A DNA stretch of 64,000 nucleotides from the NCBI GenBank assembly GCA_001464735.1, contig LNDU01000031.1:1-64000 (forward strand), given 5' to 3'. This DNA is from Nitrospira sp. Ga0074138. Its GTDB lineage: Bacteria; Nitrospirota; Nitrospiria; Nitrospirales; Nitrospiraceae. The notes below the pieces were generated by a model that saw only the letters and a program-made list of their open reading frames with translations, did no database searches and was not told where the DNA came from. Each line of letters starts with the position of its first letter. Position 1 is the first letter of the stretch. Of the stretch, positions 1-7,281 are shown in pieces. Both the position numbers and the translations under genes were made by a program.

Positions 1-15
1 GGGAAAAGAGAGGAA

Positions 16-174
16 ATGGCCACAGAGATTTATATTCAGTTTCGTGAAGATGGATTGGTTCCAACCCCCGATATGGTAAGGAAGGTGATCAGCTATCGGC
101 TCTTAAATTCCCATCATTATCGGAGAACGCTAATGAAAAAATATCCCAACTGGTTCGGACTCCCGGTCAAGTAG
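16..174 (+). CDS. small hypothetical protein (52 aa)
   Basis: A 52-residue reading frame starts at an ATG five to ten bases after an AGAGGAA ribosome-binding site and ends at a TAG. The product is basic and aromatic, with a tail rich in K, Y, W and F (KKYPNWFG near the C terminus), and shows no signal peptide or membrane segment. I recognise no family. It stands alone at the left edge, upstream of the long non-coding stretch before parA, and the visible ribosome-binding site is the main reason to accept it. A small DNA- or RNA-binding protein is possible but this is a guess. Confidence 0.5.
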   Translation: MATEIYIQFREDGLVPTPDMVRKVISYRLLNSHHYRRTLMKKYPNWFGLPVK

Positions 175-267
175 CCCCGCATCCCCTTCTAACCTTGCTT
201 TTACAACAGTTTTTCCAAAAAAAATCTTCGAGCTGATAGGAATTCGCCTGCAAACAAAAGTTCATAG

Positions 268-583
268 AGTTCGGTGCCGAACTAATTTTCATTTTTATCA
301 CTAAATCATCATGTTATATTGCACACATCGCGTCTGAATCCACAAAGAAGATGGAGTGATAAGAAGAAGGCAGTCATCACGATACTCGTGGTGACTGCTT
401 AACAAAGTTCGATCAGTTCGGCGCCGATCCAAACGCTAACTCTGAATAGAGTGTGATCTCGACGATATGGAGTAAAAATCTTTTGTGTATACGAATGAAT
501 CTTCAGTGTTGGCATTAACTAATCAAAAGTATATTACATGCTTGATCGTGTATAAAAATGATTTGTGAGTTCGGCACCGAACT
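268..583. repeat. three spaced 16-bp palindromes, candidate parS centromere
   Basis: AGTTCGGTGCCGAACT lies at 268-283, AGTTCGGCGCCGATCC at 415-430 and AGTTCGGCACCGAACT at 568-583. The outer two are perfect or near-perfect palindromes and the middle copy has one decayed arm. Centre-to-centre spacing is 147 and 153 bp. They occupy the non-coding DNA upstream of parA-parB, the usual place for a ParB-binding centromere or a ParA/ParB operator. I infer a partition site. Binding by the ParB encoded at 1764 is not shown by the sequence. Confidence 0.6.
370..398. other. 13-bp inverted repeat (hairpin) between palindromes 1 and 2
   Basis: Arms at 370-382 and 386-398 pair over 13 bases with one G-T wobble and a 3-base loop. 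No run of T follows, so a simple intrinsic terminator is unlikely on the plus strand. It may be a structural element of the centromere or the remains of a terminator. Confidence 0.5.
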
Positions 584-772
584 GGACTGGTATTGAAACA
601 GTGAGAATCTGTACTCCTTCTATCGAATCGTCTCAATTCAACTCTACGTCTGATTACTCCCTGCCTCCCTACTAACTGGCCATATCATCCCGGATGACAA
701 CCATGAATTATTGCACTGGCAGCATATATTCGTGGATGGCAACCCTATATGGTCGTAGTGTTCGCCTTGGTG

Positions 773-801
773 TTGACACACAAGATGCTACGTGCTAAGT
801 A
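773..801 (+). promoter_or_regulatory. putative sigma70 promoter of parAB
   Basis: A perfect TTGACA sits at 773-778, and TAAGTA at 796-801 is a weak -10 box at 17-bp spacing. It lies about 100 bp before the parA start and is the best promoter-like match in the 175-904 non-coding stretch. Apart from the palindromes and hairpin listed separately, I see nothing else recognisable in that stretch. Confidence 0.45.
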
Positions 802-904
802 GCTTCCCCAGTTTACAGTTCAATTTTGTTCCAGATTGATTCTCGACTGGATATTTAGCGGAACAGACTGGGGTCATGTTCCAATCTGGCAAGGAGGTAT
901 GACG

Positions 905-1771
905 ATGTTACCACCGATAATTGGGGTGGTGTTGCAAAAGGGCGGGGTTTCGAAAACCATCACGTCCGTCAATTTGGCGGACTGTGTGGCGCGTCGACTG
1001 GGGAAGTCATGTTTGATTATCGATATGGATCCCCAAGGCAATGCCGGGAAGCTGTTAGGGATTCCTCGGAATGTCACGCCATCTATTCGTGAGGTGTTGC
1101 TGGATACGAAAAATGAGTTTCCATTGCAGAAAGTCATCCGTCCAACGAGTGTCCCACGATTGTATATTGCTCCATCGAACATCAATCTCGCGTCAGCAGA
1201 AAGCCATCTCCGGATTCCCGAGTTATTCCCTCATCCCTTAAAGCAATTGCGACGGAAACTGACAGAGGAAGCGCTTCGCGACATTGCGCTTGTGATGATT
1301 GATACCCCTCCGTCACTGGGGCTGTTAACGGTCAATGTGCTCCACGCGTGCAATCATGTGATTATGCCGATGGATTCCGGCAGTGATTTTTCATTCGATG
1401 GGCTGGATGACATGCTCGATGTTATTCGCGCCGCGACAAGCGAGGATCATGCGATCAATATCCTGGGGGTCTTACTGGTCAAACATGATCGTCGGCAGAC
1501 CTTATGTCAGTCTGCGCATCAAGCGACCGTGACGAAATTTGGCCCGGATGCTTTTGAGACAACGATCGCCAGTAGCTCGGCGGTTAAAAAGTCTGAAATG
1601 GCGCGGCAGACGCTGATGCAATGTGAACGGAAGAGTTCAGCGGCGCGTGATTATATGCATCTGGCGGATGAAGTGATTCGACGTCTTAAACTGACACCGG
1701 CGCCGGCTGGGGTGACAGAAGCCCCTGTGGCAGCCGAAGAGTTGGCCTCCGTAGGAGCTGGCCATGAATAA
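905..1771 (+). CDS. parA: ParA partition ATPase
   Basis: ParA/Soj-type deviant Walker ATPase that binds DNA non-specifically in its ATP form and moves ParB-bound plasmid copies apart at segregation. Visible motifs are the deviant P-loop KGGVSKT at residues 12-18, MDPQGNA at 41-47 and DTPPSLG at about 133-139, in 288 residues with no long N-terminal HTH domain (type Ib-like length). AAGGAGG at 891-897 is 7 nt from the ATG at 905 but only 1 nt from the ATG at 899, so 905 is preferred. The stop overlaps the parB start by 8 bp, so the two are translationally coupled. Function is secure from the motifs. Confidence 0.95.
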   Translation: MLPPIIGVVLQKGGVSKTITSVNLADCVARRLGKSCLIIDMDPQGNAGKLLGIPRNVTPSIREVLLDTKNEFPLQKVIRPTSVPRLYIAPSNINLASAESHLRIPELFPHPLKQLRRKLTEEALRDIALVMIDTPPSLGLLTVNVLHACNHVIMPMDSGSDFSFDGLDDMLDVIRAATSEDHAINILGVLLVKHDRRQTLCQSAHQATVTKFGPDAFETTIASSSAVKKSEMARQTLMQCERKSSAARDYMHLADEVIRRLKLTPAPAGVTEAPVAAEELASVGAGHE

Positions 1772-2801
1772 TGCCGCAAAAGAAGGGCGCACAAAATCGA
1801 CGGGTCCCGTTGCTCCGATCGAACCCACGGCGCCGGTGAAGGACGGAGGTGGCAGTAAAGAAGCGCGGCGGCTTCAAAGTTTAGTGGACCGTCGAGTGGA
1901 GCATTCCTTAGAAGCGCGACCTCCGCGAAGTATGGATGATTTGCTCGGCTTGGGTGCGACGTCATCACTACCGGCAGCTCAGCCCGCTGGGGGGCAATCA
2001 ACGCCTGTAGCCGAGGTAGTGGTCCCGAGCTCCATGCCCGCAGTTTCCAGCTCAACTCTCGTGATCCGGGACATTCCGGTTGATGCCATTATTCGAAGTG
2101 CCCACCAGCCCCGGACATACATGAACGATGATGAGCACGAACACTTGGTCGCTTCGATCCGGGAGCATGGGGTCTTACAGCCGGTGAAGGTTCGTCCCAC
2201 ATCGACCGGCCATTGGTTAGCGAGTAAGGCGTCCGGTCGTCTCACGATACCTGCGATCGTAGAAGAGGTGTCAGAATCTGAGTCGGCAATGCAGACCATG
2301 ATTGAGAACGTTCAACGTGCGGATTTGGCCCCGTTAGATGTGGCGCGCGGCTATCAAAGTCTGTTGGATCAATTTCACCTGACGATCGAGGATCTGGCAT
2401 CACGGATTGGAGTCACGGCCTCACAGATCAAGCATGCGACCAGAATTCTGCAGCTTCCTGCCGCAATCTTGGAAAAGGTACTGCATCCGACCGTTGGTCT
2501 GCGGATTAGCCATGCAGAGGAGTTACTCACATTGAAGGATAATCCGGTCCGTCTCGGAGCCATAGCGGATCGGTTGGTGAAAGAAAAATGGACGCAGGAA
2601 CGGTTACGAGCGGAGATCCAGCGGAAGCCGCGTAAGAACCGTGGGTATCAGCCGGTACAATTTGAGGACCGCGGGGATAAGGGGTTCTTTCTCACAGTTC
2701 GGTTACAAAGCAATCGGCCTCAGGACTTTGAGGAGATTAAGAACCGTCTGAACGAGGCACTTCGACGAATCGATGTTTTTAGTCAGGTTGATGGTCAATA
2801 A
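1764..2801 (+). CDS. parB: ParB partition protein, GERR motif missing
   Basis: ParB-family centromere-binding protein of 345 residues, coupled to parA. After a proline- and serine-rich N-terminal linker (about 1-95) comes the ParB/Srx-like domain, with an HQPR motif near residue 114, LxxSIxxxGVLQPV at about 130-143 and the box II motif ENVQRADLAPLD near 177. A KorB-like helix-turn-helix (about 205-260) follows, then a C-terminal dimerisation segment. The GERRxRA box that contacts CTP in the family is absent: the sequence runs from GHWL directly to ASKASGR and TIPAIV, as if about eight residues were deleted in frame. This may change or abolish CTP-dependent clamp sliding. Likely partner sites are the palindromes at 268-583. 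Confidence 0.9.
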   Translation: MNNAAKEGRTKSTGPVAPIEPTAPVKDGGGSKEARRLQSLVDRRVEHSLEARPPRSMDDLLGLGATSSLPAAQPAGGQSTPVAEVVVPSSMPAVSSSTLVIRDIPVDAIIRSAHQPRTYMNDDEHEHLVASIREHGVLQPVKVRPTSTGHWLASKASGRLTIPAIVEEVSESESAMQTMIENVQRADLAPLDVARGYQSLLDQFHLTIEDLASRIGVTASQIKHATRILQLPAAILEKVLHPTVGLRISHAEELLTLKDNPVRLGAIADRLVKEKWTQERLRAEIQRKPRKNRGYQPVQFEDRGDKGFFLTVRLQSNRPQDFEEIKNRLNEALRRIDVFSQVDGQ

Positions 2802-2902
2802 TGATGTGACCTGATTCTGACGATGGGTTTATTTCGAGCAAGCCCGGTACTGATCAGCATGATCGTCCTTCATCTAGGTGATGAGAATGTCGACCCAAAA
2901 CT

Positions 2903-2917
2903 TTCCTTCAACTATCG
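2903..2917 (-). repeat. inverted copy of the rep iteron
   Basis: The minus strand reads CGATAGTTGAAGGAA, identical over 15 bases to the first iteron at 3073. It lies 156 bp upstream of the array in opposite orientation. A lone inverted iteron like this could serve in handcuffing or in control of initiator expression. That role is inferred. Confidence 0.75.
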
Positions 2918-3047
2918 GAGATCTTTTTAGGAAGTTGTATCTTTTGGTCGAGTATGTGTTCCTGAAAAGATACACCTCTTCTTCATCAAAAGGGTATGGC
3001 ACTGGGTCTACCACCCCTGGCAGTGCCCATGCCATATCTGTTTCATG

Positions 3048-3056
3048 TTATCCACA
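3048..3056 (+). promoter_or_regulatory. DnaA box
   Basis: TTATCCACA is a perfect match to the high-affinity DnaA box consensus and lies 17 bp before the iteron array, as in many iteron-controlled plasmid origins. Confidence 0.8.
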
Positions 3057-3072
3057 GGTCCAGCATAGGGAA

Positions 3073-3193
3073 CGATAGTTGAAGGAAGGAATTACGATAC
3101 TTGAGAGTCGATTACGATACTTGAAGGAAAGATTTCCCCGATAGTTGAAAGAAAAGAGGCGATAGCTGACTTCACTCACGATATTTGAAGGAA
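3073..3193 (+). repeat. iteron array, plasmid replication origin
   Basis: Six direct repeats of consensus CGATAnTTGAAGGAA start at 3073, 3095, 3115, 3139, 3160 and 3179, so the period is 19-24 bp, about two helical turns. Copies 1, 3, 4 and 6 are the closest; copies 2 and 5 are degenerate at their right ends. The array sits between the DnaA box and the rep gene, upstream of an AT-rich stretch (about 3190-3260). I read this as the origin, with the initiator encoded at 3295 as the iteron-binding protein. The 2802-3294 interval holds no gene that I can support. Confidence 0.85.
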
Positions 3194-3294
3194 TGGATTT
3201 TGTTTATAAGAGGTTGATTATATGAGTTGCTGGACTTGGGTGCCTTTATCTCTACGTTATAGTCTTAACGAAGGATTTAAGAAAAGACGTTACG

Positions 3295-4683
3295 ATGGAC
3301 AACGCTGATTTGGTTACTGATTCGGAGCAGACGGCTGCTCGATTCTCCGTCTCTGTTCATCCGAAGGAAGCTGTCCTTACGGCACCTGTTTTATTGCTTG
3401 CTGAGCACATTTTGGGCTCTATCCCTTTATGGGAAGTGAAGAGCAAGAAGAATGGGCGTGGCGGGGTACGTGAGAAGGAAGTGGTCCGGGAAGTTTACTA
3501 TCGAGGGGAGCTGAGAAAAATTCCATTGGTGATCTATGCCAGTGGCGATTTAGGTTTGCCGAATTCCGTAGATTTGGAATTATTCCGGGGTTTTGAACGG
3601 TGGGCATTAGGAGTGTTGAAGCATGAAGGGACGCTGCCTTCCGTTGTGAAAATATCTGGAGCTGATATTTTGCAGGCGTGCGGCAAAGAGTCTTCAGGGG
3701 TGGCTTACGCTGAGGTGGATCGGTTTTTTCTACGCATGGCAGGGACAATGATCTCGGCCGGACGGAATAAGACGACAGGAGACCGGGTTCATGAGACGAA
3801 AGTTGAGAATCCATCCCGACGTGGGAAGTTAGGGTCGAAAAGGGGAATTGTCTTTAAGATATTTGGGACAGTGGTGTTACCAGGCCAAACGAATGGGAAA
3901 GGGGAGCTGGCACATACCTATGAGGTCGAATTGGCGTCTTGGTATCGGGATAGTTTGTTGATGGGGAACTGTTTTGTCATCGATCATTCGTTGTTTACAG
4001 AGATGAAAGGGTCTTTATCGAAGTTGCTCCATCAGTTATTGCACAACCTGTTTTATTTAGGAAAAGGGCATGCGGAGCAGCGGTACTCAGACTTGGTGCG
4101 GTACTGGCAAATTAAAGAGCATACAAGTCGATCGAAGGTGGTACAGCAATTTGCAGAAGCGCATCACGAGTTGACTAGACGGCGGTTTCTAGATCAGTGG
4201 CAAATAGTTCCGGTGGGATCCGGCGGCCACAAAGATTTTATGTTTATTTGGAATGCAGGGCCGGCATGGTGGAAAACTGAAGCACAGTTGCCGGATTTGC
4301 GGGAGCAGTATGAGTTAGGTGATGGGCAGGTTTCTCCTCAGCAAGTGATTGATCCCTTCTTGACTGGGTTGCCCGCGCAGATTGAGGCTCAAGAGAGACA
4401 ATCGACAGAGGATCCTACGTCTGCAGCTCGGTTGTTGGATGTGATTTTAGAAATGTCAGGGCGTAGGAAGGATCCGAAGGTGTGGGAGAAATGGTGGCGT
4501 CGTGCAATCAATACGGTACCACATCAGGTTATTTGGAGACGGATTGGTGAAGTGAAGGAACGGAAAGCGCGTGGTGAGCGGATTCAGAATCTTGGGAGTT
4601 ATCTGACTTCCTTGGTGAGAGTTGATGCAGCTAAATCGGGTGCCGTGTGGGCGGTTGACGCAGGAGAAGATACTTCAGAATAG
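3295..4683 (+). CDS. repA: RepA-type replication initiator
   Basis: A 462-residue basic protein resembling plasmid replication initiator protein A, expected to bind the iterons just upstream and recruit host DnaA and helicase. Residues 30-70 contain the AEHILGSIPLW segment, and two winged-helix-like regions follow (about 80-180 and 200-320). The segment YEVELASWYRDSLL near 205-220 is typical of these initiators. The start ATG follows AAGAAAAGACGTTACG with only a weak ribosome-binding site. A TTATAG at about 3257 could be its -10 box. It has the first position after the origin, on the same strand as parAB. The family call rests on overall pattern and position, not on a catalytic motif. Confidence 0.8.
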   Translation: MDNADLVTDSEQTAARFSVSVHPKEAVLTAPVLLLAEHILGSIPLWEVKSKKNGRGGVREKEVVREVYYRGELRKIPLVIYASGDLGLPNSVDLELFRGFERWALGVLKHEGTLPSVVKISGADILQACGKESSGVAYAEVDRFFLRMAGTMISAGRNKTTGDRVHETKVENPSRRGKLGSKRGIVFKIFGTVVLPGQTNGKGELAHTYEVELASWYRDSLLMGNCFVIDHSLFTEMKGSLSKLLHQLLHNLFYLGKGHAEQRYSDLVRYWQIKEHTSRSKVVQQFAEAHHELTRRRFLDQWQIVPVGSGGHKDFMFIWNAGPAWWKTEAQLPDLREQYELGDGQVSPQQVIDPFLTGLPAQIEAQERQSTEDPTSAARLLDVILEMSGRRKDPKVWEKWWRRAINTVPHQVIWRRIGEVKERKARGERIQNLGSYLTSLVRVDAAKSGAVWAVDAGEDTSE

Positions 4684-4732
4684 TGCGCAAGTATTTGGCT
4701 GCAATAGATTGAGATGTTGTGATGGTCTCTGA

Positions 4733-4987
4733 TTATGTGGTTAGTGGCGTGCGTTGTAGCATGAATTGCCTTTTTGCCGTATCCGTATCTGTAAAGAGCG
4801 CGGTGCCTGTCTCGGGGTTGTAGACATACGTTCCGTCTTCTCGTTCAATGTAGTACCCATCCATTTCGTCGTTCTGTAGGAGCCAGGCTTCCGGCTCGTC
4901 TTCCGCTCCGTAGATCGAAATAGCCTCCCCTGGGATTGTGGCGGCAGGTTCGGCGTCATAGTTGGTCCATCCATATTCATCGCGCAT
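4733..4987 (-). CDS. small acidic hypothetical protein (84 aa)
   Basis: Starting at the ATG at 4987, which has GGAGAA upstream, the frame gives an acidic 84-residue protein rich in D, E, Y and T, with an aromatic middle (GYYIEREDGTYVYNPETG). I recognise no family. The frame is open further upstream to 5125, but that extension would cross the repeat array and has no ribosome-binding site, so I reject it. The gene is convergent with rep, and its promoter region would lie in the tandem repeats at 5071-5296. A copy-number or plasmid control role is conceivable but unproven. Confidence 0.6.
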   Translation of the reverse strand: MRDEYGWTNYDAEPAATIPGEAISIYGAEDEPEAWLLQNDEMDGYYIEREDGTYVYNPETGTALFTDTDTAKRQFMLQRTPLTT

Positions 4988-5070
4988 GATGTTCTCCGTA
5001 TGCACTAACAGGTATAGAAGACTTGGCCGAATTCTGTTTTGCGGGAGAGAGAGTGTGTATGAGCATGAAT

Positions 5071-5296
5071 CTGGCCATCTATTGTCATCTGAAAGTGGCC
5101 GGCCAGAATCATTGAAAGTAGCCACTTATTTTCACACTAAAGCGGCCGTTTACAATCATCGAATCTTGCCGTCTGTTAGCCATAATTCTGCCACTCTATG
5201 CAGTGGCCACTTTAAATGATAACGAGTGGCCACCTTCATTGATTTCCAGTGGCTACTTTGGGTGAAAAGACTCGGCCACATTCGTTGACAATTGGT
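5071..5296. repeat. degenerate 23-bp tandem repeat array
   Basis: About ten units of the form AGTGGCCACTTT-N5-TGA recur with core GGCC at 5073, 5097, 5120, 5144, 5167, 5189, 5205, 5228, 5251 and 5274. Spacing is 22-24 bp except for one 16-bp step. The best copies are AGTGGCCACTTTAAATGA (5203), AGTGGCCACCTTCATTGA (5226) and AGTGGCTACTTTGGGTGA (5249). This period differs in sequence from the rep iterons. It could be a second iteron set, a copy-control site, or a multi-site operator for the genes at 4733 or 5381. The rest of 4988-5380 holds no gene that I can support. Confidence 0.7.
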
Positions 5297-5380
5297 AATG
5301 AGGTGAGACTCAAAGATTTTGCCTGGGAATGACCCAGTGGTGATGTTCGATGGGCAGATGAGATTCGAAAGGGAATGTGA

Positions 5381-5590
5381 TCATGACTTCCATAGTTGAT
5401 AGATATTTAGAAAGATACCAGTCAGGCCTACTCCGAAAATGAAGATCGTGATAGGGGCTGGTTGGTCTTCATAGATGAGAACGAGTAACTCGGCTAGGAC
5501 AACGACAGTCGAGAACACCAGACCTGTCCAATACCAGTAGATATCGAAGGTTCTATTCCGTTTAATTTTTTTCATAATAGTGACTATCAC
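5381..5590 (-). CDS. small membrane protein (69 aa)
   Basis: A 69-residue protein with a basic N terminus (KKIKRNR) and two hydrophobic segments, about residues 20-42 and 48-65, so probably an inner-membrane hairpin. Its ATGA start overlaps the stop of the upstream gene at 5587, which indicates coupled translation. I recognise no family. It could be an entry-exclusion-like or toxin-like small membrane protein, but nothing decides this. Confidence 0.55.
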   Translation of the reverse strand: MIVTIMKKIKRNRTFDIYWYWTGLVFSTVVVLAELLVLIYEDQPAPITIFIFGVGLTGIFLNIYQLWKS

Positions 5591-5853
5591 GCGGCTTCAT
5601 CTGATCTGATGTGATGTGGGGTGGTTGGGTTGGTGGATGACAGACGGACTTCGGTTAAGGATTCGATCAACCGGTCAAGTAGTGTATTGGCATTTTGGAG
5701 GGACTGGACGGCGATGAGCTGTTTGATGGTCAGGAGTTCTGTATGCAGTTGTGACAGCCTCTCGGGGGTGTGCGCCATGCGGCCGGCGAGGCGTTTGATT
5801 CGCCAGAGTTTGGCCTGGATATCGCTGAGTTGGTTGTCTTGAACGTGTGGCAT
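5587..5853 (-). CDS. hypothetical helical protein (88 aa)
   Basis: From the ATG at 5853 (upstream GGAGAA) the product is 88 residues and almost entirely helical, with heptad-like leucines over residues 8-70, suggesting a coiled coil. The longer frame from 5880 lacks a ribosome-binding site. It overlaps the membrane protein at 5381 by 4 bp and probably forms a two-gene unit with it. I recognise no family; a small cytoplasmic dimer is likely. Confidence 0.55.
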   Translation of the reverse strand: MPHVQDNQLSDIQAKLWRIKRLAGRMAHTPERLSQLHTELLTIKQLIAVQSLQNANTLLDRLIESLTEVRLSSTNPTTPHHIRSDEAA

Positions 5854-5955
5854 TGTTCTCCATACTAGTTTAGGGTTCAAGTGGGAAGAATGCGAGTAAT
5901 TGCAGCATTAGGGGCATAGTCTAGGTTGATAGGGTTGGGACTTTTGATGACATTA

Positions 5956-6627
5956 TTAGGAGGTCAGAATGCGCCGGTGATGGGGTCGACGAGGTGCTGG
6001 GTGTTCTGGTCTCGTGTGGGGAGCGGTTGAGGATTCCTTTATGGGCGGGGTGTTTTGGAGTGCTATGTGAAAGAGGTCTTGTGGGCATCCAGTGCGGGCT
6101 TCATAGCGTGCGGCTGTTTCGCCCGGGAGAATGGGATCGGGGAGATTCCAGATAGATGTGGTGATGAGGGATCGTGATTTGGTGCGGGGGTCAAGATCTC
6201 CATAAATGCAACGTCCGTGGGACAAGATCAACTGGGTATAACTTGAGCGGCTGTATTTTGCCGATAGATGATAGCGCCGTTTGATTTCTTCGAAGGGAAT
6301 TCCGTGCGTGAGTAAGTCGACAATGACAGTCGCAAGAAAGTGGGCATTTTTCAGTGGGATCAGAGGCACAAGAAGAGTGTCCTCGTTGAGCTTTTGAACT
6401 TCTGGGACATTGGCAGATCGGCAGATTGGAAGGGGTCGGCGATATGCAGTGCCTGTATGATTGGTCGAAGCTTGTTCTTGTACGGTCGCGATATGGCGAC
6501 AGGGTTGACGCCTAAATTTCCAGTGTGGGCAGCTGCATCCGTAGCTCCCATCATCCGCGAGGCTGACGGTGTACTCACCGTGGCCGGAGCTGCTGGGCAC
6601 ACTGAATGATTGGACCCATTTTGGCAT
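5956..6627 (-). CDS. SWIM zinc-finger protein
   Basis: A 223-residue protein whose first 55 residues carry a SWIM-type zinc finger: CxC (C31, C33) followed by CxH (C43, H45) within the segment CSCPHWKFRRQPCRHI. SWIM fingers bind zinc and usually mediate DNA or protein contacts. The rest is helical with a proline- and histidine-rich tail and no recognised domain. AAGGAT lies upstream of the ATG. It is transcribed in the same direction as the DUF6573-like gene and the cassette to its right and may be the last part of that unit. The finger is clear; the biological role is unknown. Confidence 0.7.
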   Translation of the reverse strand: MPKWVQSFSVPSSSGHGEYTVSLADDGSYGCSCPHWKFRRQPCRHIATVQEQASTNHTGTAYRRPLPICRSANVPEVQKLNEDTLLVPLIPLKNAHFLATVIVDLLTHGIPFEEIKRRYHLSAKYSRSSYTQLILSHGRCIYGDLDPRTKSRSLITTSIWNLPDPILPGETAARYEARTGCPQDLFHIALQNTPPIKESSTAPHTRPEHPAPRRPHHRRILTS

Positions 6628-6657
6628 AAAGGGGATCCTTCACGGCTGAAGGTTGGT

Positions 6658-7242
6658 CTAATCTTCGTTTTCTAAGAGGATGGTGATAGCGCCCTTGCCG
6701 TCATCGCCGGCGTCGACGATGGCTTTCAGAGTGATCTCTGACGGTGGTTGTTCCGTCGCGTCTTGTTTGACCACGACTTGGAACATGAGTTGCGTCGAAT
6801 CTGGGCGAGAGTGTTTGGCGGCGAGATGGAACATCAGGAGAATATCGGCTAACCGACCGGTTTCATCTTGGATCCCAGTAAGGGCTGCCGGTACGGTCAC
6901 ATACTCATTCCAGACGGCTCGTGTTAGTGCTGTGTGAAAGCGGATGCCGAATTCAGTGAGGATGGATCTAGGGATCTCGACGAGTGTTCCATCTTCGATG
7001 GCTTGCTGACGGCTGTAGGCGTGGATCACGTCCGCGTTGTGCCAACAGGATTGTGGTTCGTGTGTGGGCGGGGGCGATGAGGATGCGGTGTGGCAGGGTG
7101 CTTGTTCGGCTTCATTGGGAGAGGGGTTTGTGTATCCATGGGAGAGAGGGCGTTGGTATTGCTGGCACCGCGGACAATACTCCACACCATTCAGAACGTG
7201 TTTGATCGGACCGCGACAGGCATGGCATTGCTGGCAAGACAT
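6658..7242 (-). CDS. zinc-ribbon / DUF6573-like plasmid protein
   Basis: A 194-residue protein with an N-terminal zinc ribbon (C3, C6, C9 and CPRC at about 23-26), a low-complexity linker, and a C-terminal domain from about residue 70 with the pattern VIHAYSRQQAIEDGTLVEIP, TRAVW, QDETGRL and LKAIVDAGDDG. The second part resembles DUF6573, a family common on plasmids and of unknown function. GAGGT precedes the ATG. It follows the methyltransferase-like gene at 7282 in the same direction. The zinc ribbon suggests nucleic-acid binding. Confidence 0.65.
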   Translation of the reverse strand: MSCQQCHACRGPIKHVLNGVEYCPRCQQYQRPLSHGYTNPSPNEAEQAPCHTASSSPPPTHEPQSCWHNADVIHAYSRQQAIEDGTLVEIPRSILTEFGIRFHTALTRAVWNEYVTVPAALTGIQDETGRLADILLMFHLAAKHSRPDSTQLMFQVVVKQDATEQPPSEITLKAIVDAGDDGKGAITILLENED

Positions 7243-7281
7243 ACTTACCTCATGGAGCGAATCTCTGGTGAAACGGTGCCT

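Noticed and set aside
1764..2801. ParB as the ParB member of the PRTRC cassette
   Set aside because: It is directly coupled to parA, lies 5 kb from the cassette and on the other strand, and is shorter than the PRTRC ParB proteins that I recall. The ParB-like protein at 37872 is also not adjacent, so neither can be assigned to the cassette.
2878..3078. 66-residue frame before the rep gene
   Set aside because: It overlaps the inverted iteron, the DnaA box and the first iteron, and has no ribosome-binding site.
5071..5296. CRISPR array
   Set aside because: Units of about 23 bp abut each other with no unique spacers, the repeats are degenerate, and no cas genes lie nearby. The Cas4-like gene at 42762 is isolated.
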